Shown here: one piece after another, positions 1 to 9,590 of the stretch
How the letters are laid out: each line of letters begins with the position of its first letter
How positions within the stretch are numbered: the first letter of the stretch is position 1
Assembly (NCBI RefSeq): GCF_029227915.1
Contig: NC_079875.1
Span: forward strand, 21,505,001 to 21,569,000
Length of the DNA stretch: 64,000 nt
Source: Hydractinia symbiolongicarpus
Taxonomy: Eukaryota; Cnidaria; Hydrozoa; Anthoathecata; Hydractiniidae
Direction of reading: 5' to 3'
Program-made: the position numbers and the translations under genes
The notes under the pieces: generated by a model
What the model was told of the DNA's origin: nothing
Databases searched by the model: none
Seen by the model: the letters and a program-made list of their open reading frames with translations, nothing else

Positions 1-369
1 AATAAAAATCAGAAGATTTTGAGTGATTAGAAAGATCTAGTCGGAAAGAATTTACCAATTTTCAAAGTTAATCGGCGGAAAGTGACAAAACTTGCTGTAA
101 AAACTACAGAATATGAAAAAAACGTCAAAACTTTTTAGTATAAAAATGATATGAGAAAAGTCCTTCAGTTTGCTTACTTTCAATGACATAAAAAAGTTTT
201 ATTCTAATAAATAAAAAAGATGAAAAAATGTTGTAGAATACAAAAGTATGAAAACTTCAAACCTGGTAAAAGAATTTCTTGTGGTACCTTTCAAGACTTA
301 CTAAGTATGTACCTAAATAAAACCAAAAAAAATTACGTCAGACAGTGTTTCAAAATCTCGATAATCAAT
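1..369. other. AT-rich stretch, no gene seen
   Basis: A 66-codon open frame at 220-420 has no recognisable domain and runs into the antisense protease remnant that follows. I see nothing else that can be supported here. Confidence 0.5.
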
Positions 370-715
370 TCATTACCTTTGCAAATGGCATCAGTTTCTG
401 CTGTTCAAGACATATCATGAGGTGATTCCTCATGTTAGCGATGTCGAACATTGGTGAATTACCATCAGGGATCTTTGCTGCGAAAGCTATAGCGAAGATT
501 CCAATTGAATCCATCCTGTTGTTTTTTCACGGATAGAAATGTTGGGGCAACATTTTAAAATTCATGCTACAACTACATGCTTATACAATGAATAGATGGA
601 TCTCTTAGAAACACGAATCAAATCTGAATCCGACCAGTTAAGCAAAACTTCAAAACCAATCCGAACCTCCGTCCATGATACGGTCATCTAACCAAGCATT
701 TTTCGAGTTAAGGAT
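370..715 (-). pseudogene. C48 (Ulp1-like) cysteine protease remnant, copy 1
   Basis: On the minus strand a broken frame reads AWLDDRIMD near 690, then GIFAIAFAAKIPDGNSP near 440-500 and NMRNHLMICLEQQK near 395-435. These match the layout of Ulp1/SENP-type (peptidase C48) domains: an N-terminal W-L-x-D motif, and a C-terminal catalytic Cys followed by G-[IVL]-F-A-I-A. The catalytic Cys is gone here, because the residues before GIFAIA are DSI rather than an x-C pair. The better copy at 2835-3250 has the same orientation and the same motifs, so the two are paralogous. Such domains occur in host deSUMOylases and in several transposon families. This one is non-functional. Confidence 0.6.
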
Positions 716-1017
716 TTCTCTATCTCCAATTTTGAGAAAATATTGATAATTTTTCATCCAAAACTATTCTTGGCTCTCCTTTTCGATATCTGACGACTCA
801 ATTGGTTAATTATCTTTGATTAGGATAGGATTAGTTATTTTTTTCCAGTAGGTCTTCCAAACCTGAAACATATAATTACTCTTTGACTCTATTAAAAGCC
901 AAGATGACCATGTTTAACTGTTTACTATGTATTCAATTTTCTTTCATACCCCAGAATGCGCTTCAAATAATTTTGCAAGCTTTTAGGTGCTTATATTGAC
1001 TTTTCCATTATGTCTCT

Positions 1018-1783
1018 TTAATCCATTCCGTTCTTTGTCAGTAAATAACAAATGTAAATTTGGTAGCATTCGATCTTTCCTTCTTCAAGGATTTCTTTGA
1101 AACGATGACATGTCAAAGAAATATGATTGGACGATGTAAGGGATTTTGTGGAAGCTTGTACAAGGATTTTTTCTACGATTTTATCGGGTAACTGATTCCA
1201 TCTGTTTGGCTTATTAGCTGGCTTTTCGTCGTCGTAAAAAAACAGGGGCCTACAAATAACCTCGTACAGGAATGTAGCAACCGTTTCAGCTGATTTGTCC
1301 TTCACTGGCTTAGCTTCGGACCATTTCGAAAAAAAATCAATGTAAACGATCAAATGCTCGTACCCGTCAACCTCTGGCAAATTACATAAGTCAATCCAAA
1401 CTTGACACATTACCTCACTAGGCACGGAGACGCTCTGCAACTCAGGAGAAATCGTTTTATTAAGTTTTCCATGGTTTTGTCATACGAAGCAACGTATGAC
1501 AAATTCAGCATTGTCATTCAACATATTATACCAAAAAAATCTTTTTACACAATTTTGATAGGTGCATCTCTTCCACGATGTGAAGGCATTGCCTGGATTT
1601 TGTTGTTGTTTTAAGGCCTTTATGAATATCTTGGTTGATTTTTGTCTGTTCCTCTCGTGTTGTGATTACTAATCGTTCTTTCTTGTACATGAACTTCTCA
1701 CCAAGTAAAAATTTTCGACAAGCACGGCGAAAATTTTTCTTCTTTCCTTTGTGCCCTAAAAATGGAATTTTAATTGTTTTCAT
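1018..1783 (-). pseudogene. Ginger/Gypsy-type integrase remnant with F-box-like C-terminal piece
   Basis: The minus strand carries a broken H2C2-integrase protein. The upstream part (1783 to 1526) has a basic stretch and the first His of an H2C2 zinc-binding module (INQDIHKGL). The downstream part (1440 to 1018) contains MCQVWIDLCNLPEVDG followed by YIDFFSKWSEAKPVKDKSAE, the first-Asp region of a retroviral-type DDE core. The core stops soon after ATFLYEVICR and never reaches the second Asp or Glu. It is followed by a different sequence, WNQLPDKIVEKIL, that resembles an F-box. Known Ginger/Gypsy integrases run H2C2, then the full D,D-35-E core, so this copy is truncated and rearranged. A frameshift separates the two parts. 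No LTR was seen nearby, so Ginger and Gypsy cannot be told apart. Confidence 0.65.
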
Positions 1784-1789
1784 AAAATT

Positions 1790-2834
1790 TGCAGTAAAAC
1801 TTAAAGAATGATGACCTATGGATAGTTCATTCCACTTTTTAGAATTAAGGTTTCAAATCATTAAGACAAAATTATAAAAACACCCCTTCAAAATAGCAAC
1901 TCACATGTTCACCCTTTTTAAAAATAAGTCAGAACTCAAAATAAGAGTTGTCATGAAATGGGGAAAAAAGACAAACTAACCTGAGAGGCCATCTGGATAT
2001 TTTTTGGTTTCCAAATATACTTCATTTCACTAAGTGGGACATGTTGTTTGGCTGCCATTTTCAACAAAAAAACATGTGTGACTTTTTTGCTCACAACCAC
2101 CAAACCACTCATGCGAATCAAAACAAAACAAAACGTTCGAATATATTAGGAATACTGCAATGACTTCAAAATATTTTAAAGGCGAGTTTTTAATAACCAG
2201 TTTATTTTAACTCCCCTTTGCCTTTTAACATCTCTTTGAAAAGCAAGGTGAGTGTTTGGGAGTGTCATTATTTACTAGGCTATTTCCACTCTAGGGGAAT
2301 TATCTTTCACAGGGAGTTGAGATAATCTGATACACCGGCTTCTCTGACATTTTTCTACTTTTCACTGGCTTCTTTTTCAACCGTTATTTGTGAAATTTCT
2401 CTGCTTTGCACTGGTGTCATAGGGAGTTAGGAAGCAGGGAATTAAGACTCCAAAGTCATAATTCCCTAGTGAATTAGGATTTGCAGTCATTTCTTTCTAG
2501 TGTTTTAAGACTTAGGCAGTTCTAATTCTCTAGTGATTTAGGAATGCATCGGTGAATTAAGACTGAATAAAACAATTTTTTTAAAGAAAAATCATCTTTT
2601 AAAAGAAATCAAACAAAATTACAAATAAATTGTATATCAAAATGTTTATACAATATTAGTAGTGGGTGTATGCATACATACATGCAGAAGTATAAAATTA
2701 TAAAAATGTGCTTCAAAAATAATATTAACAATGGAAACGATAATATTTCAACAAAAAAGTTCTTTCGCGCAAGGTCGCAATTCTTTCTCCATTAAACACA
2801 AAATGAGATGGCTTATCATCTGCTGCACTTCAAA
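1790..2834. other. AT-rich intergenic stretch, no gene seen
   Basis: No coding frame with recognisable content. A loose repetition of a TCTAGTGATTTAGGA-like motif occurs around 2460-2560. Otherwise I see nothing to annotate. Confidence 0.5.
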
Positions 2835-3250
2835 TCAAACTTCAATGGGCGATTTCCCATCAACAATTTCAGCTGCGTAAGCAATGGCAAATACGCCACA
2901 GTTGAAACCGTCTTCTTGCCTTTGAACAGGAAGAAATGACATTGTAAGTTTTCCGGTTGAGGTGTCTATGAATCTTCGATAGAGTGCTTCGATATACCGA
3001 CCAGCTTTGTTTTTCAAGCTGGTGCAAATTTGAACACGGTCACAGGAACAAGAGGGGAGTAGCCAATGTTGGTTTCCGTCATGTAGCAACTGTGTGTGCT
3101 CGTTACGAACTGCTCTAAATGGATAATTTATTTTCTTTTGTGAATTGAGCACTGACTGGAAGCGGTCTATTTTGCCTAAAGCTATGCCTATAAGATTTAG
3201 GGCAGCGTCCATTATGTTATCCTTAAGCCAGGCATCTTTAGATACCAAAT
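2835..3250 (-). pseudogene. C48 (Ulp1-like) cysteine protease fragment, copy 2
   Basis: A 137-codon minus-strand frame begins VSKDAWLKDNIMDAALNLI (the W-L-x-D substrate-binding motif of C48 peptidases). It contains GNQHWLLPS with the His/Trp of the catalytic region, and ends DGFNCGVFAIAYAAEIVDG, which has the expected catalytic Cys. It lacks the N-terminal part and flanking domains of a full protein, so it is probably a fragment of a larger transposon or host-like gene. It is similar to the more decayed copy at 370-715. It stops 475 bp before element 1 but faces away from it, and I see no reason to assign it to the Polinton. The role would be a cysteine (isopeptid)ase if it were ever expressed. 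Confidence 0.65.
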
Positions 3251-3569
3251 TGTTTTGATGTTTTTATTTTAAGTAATAAAACTCATTTTTGTTTTTGACA
3301 AGGTACACACGTTTTTACAAACTCCGCTACATCATTGTATATTGAATACCAAAAAAACGAGGAGAAATTTTGTTATAGGTAGAATCTCTTCCATAATGAT
3401 ATATAAAATTTTATAATGAAATTATATAAATCCCCTATTGCAATAGTTTTGCATGAGTAGTATAGGGGAATGAATATAAGTACGTTTCGCTCCTTCGACA
3501 CTTTTACCCCCTCAAACCCCGCTAAAAACGCTCCCCTGACACTCCTCTCCAAAATCCTAAAACTCATGT

Positions 3570-3725
3570 AACCAGCACACGAAATTTTGATGACATCATC
3601 AAAAATTTTAGCGCATGCGCAGATCACACGGAAACCGACAAATCTAGCGCATGCGCAATCGAGTAGGGGAAAGTCCCATACTCGAGGACTCTTTTGTGGT
3701 TGAGCCGTGCTTATAATAAAACAGT
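3570..3725. promoter_or_regulatory. Palindrome-rich leader of element 1 PolB
   Basis: Directly upstream of the PolB start at 3726 lie: an inverted repeat centred near 3594 (AAATTTTGATGA against TCATCAAAAATTT); two copies of TAGCGCATGCGCA at 3609-3621 and 3645-3657, each with a self-complementary core that matches the NRF-1 consensus; an inverted repeat GAGTAGGGG...TCCCATACTC at about 3660-3683; and TTATAATAAAACAGT just before the ATG. The last resembles the A/T-rich motifs before several element 2 starts. The regulatory role is inferred. Confidence 0.4.
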
Positions 3726-6700
3726 ATGAGCTGGTTCAAGAACGCAATAAGCAAAATATACAACACCATATCAGCACCATTAGCAGCAATCCGCGACGCA
3801 CTTACCGATCAATTGAAGAGTGTGCGGCATACTGTTACTTTTTATTATAACAAGGAGCAAATTTCATCAACAACAACGCTTGATGATGTTGTGGAACAAG
3901 AGGCACAAGAGGATTACCAGGGAATCGAAGATATCAAACACCTGTTCCCGCAAGAGAAAAACCGACCCAAAGGCGTCGAAGATATTCAGCACATATTCGA
4001 TGAACATGACGCACAGATGGCAGAAGACGGAAATTGTGTCAAGACATGGCGGTTTAATAAGAATCTAAACCAACCACTAACAGATGCGATCATGCAAAAA
4101 ATCACCCCTCATATTGATATGAGAGTCACAGTGGTCTACAGTTTCAACTGCGATATATACAGAGACGGTGGTGACGTATCGGCTTACCACAAGATCAAGA
4201 GCTCCGGATCACTATCGAGAATGGCGGAAATCAAAGCCTTTATGGAAGAATACGAGATGAAGCGGCTCGATCTGGAAGATGCGGATATTTGGACCAAGGC
4301 CTATCTACCACCCGACAGAACCATCGAGACCCCCGGCGCGTATGAAGGCAAAATTGTCTTCAAACATGTACAGATCAAAATAATCTCATCAAGAGAACCA
4401 TTACTTGGATGTGGACCTTTGTCAGATTGGTTGAGGAAAAAGAGGTGCATCTACAGCTTTGACAAGGAAGATGAAAGAACCGACAATTTGTGCTTCTGGA
4501 GATGCCTAGCCGTTCACTACAGAGGGGAGCGAAAGCAGCGTGAAAAGCATATCACACAAGAAGCCCTCGCCCTACTACGCGAGTACTACGAGAACCCCAA
4601 TCTAAAGCGTGAAAATGTGCGCCCTATAAAGCTGGTGGATTTCGAGAGTATTGTCAAGCACTTCAAGATCAACATCAGATTCTATGAGCCCAAGACGAAC
4701 TCTGACAAGGCACAATGGCGGCTCGTCTACGGATAAAACCAGCACAAAGAGGGGTTGGGCACGATCAATCGTGGTATATTGGATGGACACTGTGTTTACA
4801 TCAAAAAGATAGATGTTTTGACTCAACACTGGGAATGCAATCAACTCTTTACGCAAAGCAACAACCTTACACGACATAAACAGAACGAATGCGAGAGTGT
4901 CAAGACGACGATCATTTGCAAAGGGGAGAAAGTTAAACGTATGCCAAGCAAGTCGGAGAAAGTCTTTTGTGATGAAAGCTTTAGCTATGCAGCGTGCCAA
5001 TGGATAGAAGCGATGGCTGAGCAAACAGGGAGGCACATACATCACGCACTCTGTGGACATGGAGGAGAACGAGTGCTGCGAGATGATCTAAGGCGCGAGG
5101 TGTATAAAGTTGACGGTTATGAGCCAATTTCAAAGACCGTCTACGAATACAACGGCTGCAAGTGGCATGGGTGCCCCTGCCAACCAAATAGATCCAATGC
5201 GGATAAGAGTCGTTACACTTTAACTAAATACAAAGAAGAGTTCATAGTGGGATCAGGGTATAATCTTGTCACAGTTTGGGAATGTGAGAGCCCACCCAAA
5301 ATCAAGAGGTGCTTCAAGAAACACTTTCGACCATACCCCCACTATATTGTGTTCGCCTTTGAGGCCCTCTTAGCACCATTGAATCAGTGGCAAACAGCAG
5401 ATCTAACATATCTGTCGGAGCATATCCCAGTAAGTGTCGCTATTCAAGACAGTCCCAACGAAAATCCAACATTCATCGAGCACCACGATCCCAAGATTTT
5501 GGTTAAGCAGTTCGTTAACGAGCTGGAAAAAAGGCAGGCCCTTATCGTTGAAGAAGTGGAGAGAATGTATCCGAGGCCTGACAATTTTGATATGCTACCA
5601 TATAGATACCAAGACGCTTAGAATGAGTGGGTGAGCCAAGTGGCTGTGATTGGTTTTAACAGCGGTAAGTACGATATCAACCTAATCAAGCGGTACTTTG
5701 TCGAACAAATTGTCGAAAACGATAACGAGAGGATCACTGTGGCAAAGAAAGATAACGACTACATGTACCTCACAACCTCGAAGTTCAAATTTCTGGATAT
5801 CAAGAACTTCCTCGCTCCCGGCATGAGCTATGACAGTTGGTGCAAGTCTCTGGAATGTAGACTCGAAAAGCTCATATTCCCTTATGAATGGCTTACCAGC
5901 TATGACAAGTTGAACCATGTTGGCCCGTATGACAAGTTGAACCATGTTGGCCCGTCGATCACGAGGCCTTTTACAGTAGTCTTAATGGCAAAAACACGCT
6001 AACTCCTGAAGAGTACGAAACATTCCGCGGAGAGTTTTATAAGCACAGATACGTCAATATGATGGACTGGTTACGTGAGTACAACCTGGCCGATGTTGTA
6101 CCTTTCATCGAGGCCGTGGACGCGACTGCAGTATTATGATGATGAAATTGACATTTTGAAGGACGCGGTAAGTATCCCAGACGTGTCAATGCGATACGTT
6201 TTGAACAAGTCTCTACGACTGAACCCTGAGTTAGAGCTATATGCTCCAGGCGAGCCTTGCACACACAAATGCAAAGACAACTGCTTCAACTTCAAGGAAG
6301 TTCAAAAAGCCTGCGTGAGTTGCACAAAGAACGAGGCCTACGATCTCTTGCAAACGGGGATGGTCGGTGGCCCAGCGATCGTGTTTTGCAGATATCATGA
6401 GAGGGACGTGACGGGTATCAGATCACATGAATACAGCGAACCCCGCGAATGCAAGACCATTCTAGGATACGACGCTAACATGCTCTACCCGAGTACCCTT
6501 CTGCAAGATTTCCCGTGTGGAAAGGAAAAGCTGATAAAGATCGCTGAACCGAAAGCGGAACAACAATTGGAGGTACTAAGATGAGGTGTTCAAAATGGTT
6601 CACTCTTTGGTTTTCCCAAGTCGATATAGAGGTGCCTCCCGAACTTTATGACAAGTTCAGCGAGATGGCTCCACTATTTGTGGTGAAGGAGATACCAGAC

Positions 6701-7564
6701 GATCAAATCCCCGGGCATATGCACAAGTACTTGACAGCTACGGGGCGCAAGCGTGTTCCAGGTACAAGTAAGCTACTAGGGTTGATGAAAGCCGAAAAGA
6801 TCTTGTTGTACACACCCGTGCTAAAATGGTACCCCAAGCACGCGTTGAAAGTCACCGCTTTTTATCAGTTCCTCAAGTACTCGCGAGGCAAGCCCTTCGC
6901 GTGGTTCCCCGAGGAGATTGCAGATGCGCGACGACAAGCTGATAAAGACCCAGACAAGCGTATCGCTGGAGATACGGCAAAGTTGAAGGGTAACTCTTTC
7001 TACGGGAAGATGATTGAGGACTTGGCGAGGCACTCCAACACGCTCTTTACCAGAGACGAAAAAGAGGTAGATGCAGCGATGAGATCCCCATACCTCGAGG
7101 ACCTTGAAAAAATTGGAGACGCGTACGAGATTAGAAAGGGCAGGTCTGGAGTTAGCATCGATCGCGCTTATCAGTGCGGTATCGCCGTCTATCAAAAGGC
7201 CGAGCTGCGCATGCTGGAATTCCACTACGATTTCATGAGTAAATACGTAGACCGACGAGACTTTGAGTATGTGTACACAGATACGAACTCGGCGTATTTT
7301 GCCATCTCTGGATCACGATCGCGAGATGTCGTTCGTCCTGAACTGCTTGAGCAGTACGATAAAGACGTAAAAAACTGGCTTGTCACTGATAATTATTCGA
7401 GTCGAACGGAAGGGTTATTTAAAGAGGAATTTATAGGGTCTATGATGATTGCTTTGACAGCCAAGTGCTATTTTGTCGAAGGCAAAGACGGCACAAAATT
7501 TGTAAAGGGATGTCAAAGAGGCAAAGAGGCAAAGCCTATATTGACAAAGCATCGGATGAGATAA
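3726..7564 (+). pseudogene. Protein-primed-type family B DNA polymerase of element 1 (decayed)
   Basis: This would replicate the element by strand synthesis. The reading passes through six frame segments: 3726-4736, 4755-5621, 5631-6002, 6075-6584, 6581-7564 and an overlap at the end. The N-terminal part has PLLGCGPLSDWLRKKR and DNLCFWRCLAVH, then a C2H2-like zinc finger (4840-4890). A VSR-like nuclease module follows (VYEYNGCKWHGCPC, near 5140-5180). The exonuclease I region (near 5345-5370) reads FAFEALLAP where D-x-E is expected, so the first Asp is Ala. Exo II is GFNSGKYDINLI (near 5647). Polymerase motif A is GYDANMLYPS (near 6465), motif B KGNSFYGK (near 6988), and motif C YTDTNSAYF (near 7275), where the second Asp of D-T-D is Asn. 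Stops plus two lost catalytic carboxylates make it inactive. It differs in type from the polymerase of element 2. Confidence 0.85.
5901..5954 (+). repeat. Perfect 27-bp tandem duplication inside PolB
   Basis: Two identical 27-bp units (5901-5927 and 5928-5954) encode YDKLNHVGP twice in frame. The copies have no mismatch, so the duplication is younger than most other damage in the gene. Confidence 0.9.
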
Positions 7565-7923
7565 TCGACAAGATACATGCTGAGTACGTTCAACGCGAGC
7601 TCCAGGAGAAGAGCTCAAAAACTGCCAAGGCACTATTCTGTCACGCCATTAGCATGTATACCAAAGCTGTCAGCAACGTGGTGCCCCTCGATAGTCCCGA
7701 GGCTCTACGCCAAGACCTCGAAGACGACCCTATTATCAGGGAAAGCATGTCTGACTTGGGTATCCTCGTGTACTCAGCGTTTGGAAAGTTTCTCACGCCT
7801 CTTTTAGTCGCTGCGCATACCGTTAATCACTGCCAACTATCCATGTCCAAGGTAGTTGAAGAGAAGGTTGATGAAGATCAAGAAAACAATGGGAAATATC
7901 CTTTCAAAGATACGCATGGGTAA
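7510..7923 (+). pseudogene. Small conserved Polinton protein after PolB (N-terminally truncated)
   Basis: The protein contains YIDKASDEIIDKIHAEYVQR, then KTAKALFCHAISMYTKAVSN, then IIRESMSDLGILVYSAFGKF. It is homologous to the minus-strand gene at 47819-48282 of element 2 (VHAEYVQRDFQEKG and IIRDSMTDLGILVY). In both elements it follows PolB on the same strand. Its N-terminal third, present in element 2, is missing. Here its frame overlaps the PolB C-terminus by about 55 bp, which suggests a small deletion joined the two genes. Function unknown; the hydrophobic segment near its C-terminus could be membrane-associated. The start at 7510 is only the first ATG in frame. Confidence 0.65.
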
Positions 7924-8224
7924 TCGTGAAATAGTTGATAGAGCAAACAATGAGGTCCTGTGCAAAAGCAGAGTACGAGCGCGGTATATGGGCTGGTGCG
8001 GTGTTTACGGAGACTCTTACACACGCGGTCTAGTGATTTTGACACCAGCAGCTGATCGATTTCCACCGCAAGCATGTAATTTAGTGAGGACCCCACATAT
8101 GCAAGCGATAAGATACGCGGGCAGAAACGGTTTGAAGGGCTCCGGGGTGTATCAGTACTCTTTGAAGGAATGATCAAGGTCACAGGTCTGGAATGATTTT
8201 TGTAACTCCCACGACTTACAAGAA
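7924..8224 (+). other. Unassigned part of element 1
   Basis: A 105-codon frame (7856-8173) and a competing 28-codon frame beginning near 7950 (AEYERGIWAGAVF) are open. Neither shows a recognised domain. It is probably a decayed small gene between the two conserved ones, since element 2 has nothing comparable at the same place. Confidence 0.4.
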
Positions 8225-8607
8225 ATGATTGAAGTTCAAACTCAAGAAGAGAGAGTCATAACAAGACCAGTAAAGCATCCAGGGAGAGTCGCGCAAGGTC
8301 ACAATTGGCGGCACTGATGAAGAAGAGGGAGGAGGAACTGAAGCAACAAGAAGGTGCTGTAGAATCTACAGTCAAAACCTCTTCTGGAGCAATTTCTGGA
8401 TCAAGCTCCGTACAGTCAGGCGCCGTATACCTAGGTGGAGGCCTTGTTGCCGTACTCGCCAGTGTAGGAGTTGGGTTCTATATTTTCCGTAAAAAGCCTG
8501 TAGCGGCTCCACAGCCCGCCGAAACACCAGAGCCACGTGCGCCTCAGCCATCGCGAAAGCAAGAGCCCATAGCCCAGCCTGATATCGACTTTTTCAAGAT
8601 GAAATAA
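8225..8607 (+). pseudogene. KHPGRVAQGH membrane protein of element 1, one frameshift
   Basis: A single-pass membrane protein typical of cnidarian Polintons. The start at 8225 gives a charged N-terminus with RVITRPVKHPGRVAQGH. The frame is then lost near 8300 and continues in the next frame with a charged ALMKKREEELKQQE region, a Ser-rich linker, one hydrophobic segment (GGGLVAVLASVGVGFYIF, about 8435-8490), a Pro-rich tail, and a C-terminus DIDFFKMK. The element 2 gene at 47221-47772 shares the N-terminal motif nearly residue for residue (RIITRPVKHPGRVAQGH). Likely a virion or assembly membrane protein; the role is inferred. The single frameshift is the only visible lesion. Confidence 0.7.
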
Positions 8608-8620
8608 CCTATAATAAAAC

Positions 8621-8700
8621 ATGAGTTCTAACGTGAAACCTTAACAAAAGGAGATAATCGATAGTCCGTTTACCAGGCTAAATCTTTTACAAGCTAAATG
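8621..8700 (+). pseudogene. First codons of a following small gene, then end of element 1
   Basis: CTATAATAAAAC precedes an ATG at 8621 whose frame begins MSSNVKP, hits a stop, and continues QKEIIDSPFTR before similarity to anything fades. Its place right after the KHPGRVAQGH gene matches the second membrane module of the element 2 gene at 47221-47772. This is the last trace of element 1. Confidence 0.35.
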
Positions 8701-9030
8701 GAATGAAATATTTTTAGTTATTTAAAATGGAAGAAAATTTCACGAGAAGGAACTTTCGCTTTTTTTTCGATGTTCTTATCTAGTCCAACTAAAAGGTTTA
8801 TTCGCGTGAAATTTCCAATTTTTCAAACACGAAGTTATTCCAGATACAGACAAATTTAACGGAGTAATTTTGCTTGAAAAATTAGAATAATGACCAGCCA
8901 GGTTAGAGTTTTGTAACCACAATGTATTTTTATCTTAAGTTTATGGTCCACTATCCATTTTTGGAGAGTTATTAATTACTAGCACCACTTGATCTTTTTC
9001 ATGGCGAGAACCAGCATGTCAATTATTCAT

Positions 9031-9094
9031 CCTCGTCTCCAGGGATTTTCGCCGTTATCTCTTATATATTGAAAGGCAAAAACCCTGGACGAGG
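9031..9094. repeat. Short foldback (CCTCGTC...GACGAGG type)
   Basis: CCTCGTCTCCAGGGATTTT at 9031-9049 pairs imperfectly with AAAAACCCTGGACGAGG at 9078-9094. Related ends appear at 16580-16645 and 24785-24806, which suggests a family of very small non-autonomous inverted-repeat elements. Confidence 0.6.
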
Positions 9095-9349
9095 GTGGTT
9101 GTCGGTCATTTATTACAAAACGTGAATTATCAAAATTCAGCTTAATCAATATTCCGGACCAGAATTGGGTCTGGGAATTTTTTAAGTTCATGGAAGAAAA
9201 GTGTGAAGTGCTTCGAACAGAAGAAGAGAATAAAGAAGCGAAATGTTTTGACTAAGAAGAGAATTGTTTTTATCAAGAAGAGAACTGAACCATAGGGGCC
9301 ATCGTAAATAATAACATTAAACATACAAAATTATGTAATAAGAATTGGC

Positions 9350-9432
9350 CATTCGCGAAAATAATTTTTTGCGGGATTTATTAAAACTATCCATTCGCGA
9401 GATCTAAAAAAATTAAATTCTCGCGAAAATAT
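9350..9432. repeat. TTCGCGAA-rich interspersed repeat fragment
   Basis: Three TCGCGA-type motifs occur within about 80 bp (CATTCGCGAAAATAA, CATTCGCGAGATC, TCTCGCGAAAATAT). Related TCGCAAA/TCGCGAA patches are at 13600-13730 and 34565-34660. Probably pieces of one short repeat family. Confidence 0.4.
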
Positions 9433-9590
9433 ATTCTATTGGTATCCCGGGTTCTCCGGTCCTGTAATTATCTTTGTTCGTTTTTTTACAAGAAGTAAAA
9501 AATGTTGTTTCAAAACAACTTGCTCGTGCTGGTGGCGTCAGGGAATTTGTTCGCCATTTCATTTTACCTTTTTACTTATTTAAAGACGAC

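Larger units (their letters stand above)
3720..8690 (+). mobile_element. Truncated Polinton/Maverick-like element (element 1)
   Basis: This segment is more G+C rich than its flanks. On the plus strand it carries, in order, a type-B DNA polymerase (broken), a homologue of the small protein that follows PolB in element 2, an unassigned piece, a KHPGRVAQGH membrane protein and the first codons of one more gene. No capsid, integrase or ATPase gene is present, so at least two thirds of a typical element is missing to the right of about 8690. Terminal inverted repeats were not found. Confidence 0.75.
8701..9590. other. AT-rich flank with small inverted-repeat pieces
   Basis: No gene seen. It holds the foldback at 9031-9094 and a TTCGCGA-rich piece at about 9350-9432, and ends with the presumed 5' untranslated region of SERF. 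Confidence 0.5.

Noticed and set aside
2835-3250. C48 remnant as the Polinton maturation protease
   Set aside because: It is in AT-rich DNA outside element 1, faces away from it, and has a Ulp1-type rather than adenovirus-type layout.
3373-3627. 84-codon minus-strand frame upstream of element 1
   Set aside because: It has no recognisable domain and overlaps palindromic leader sequence.
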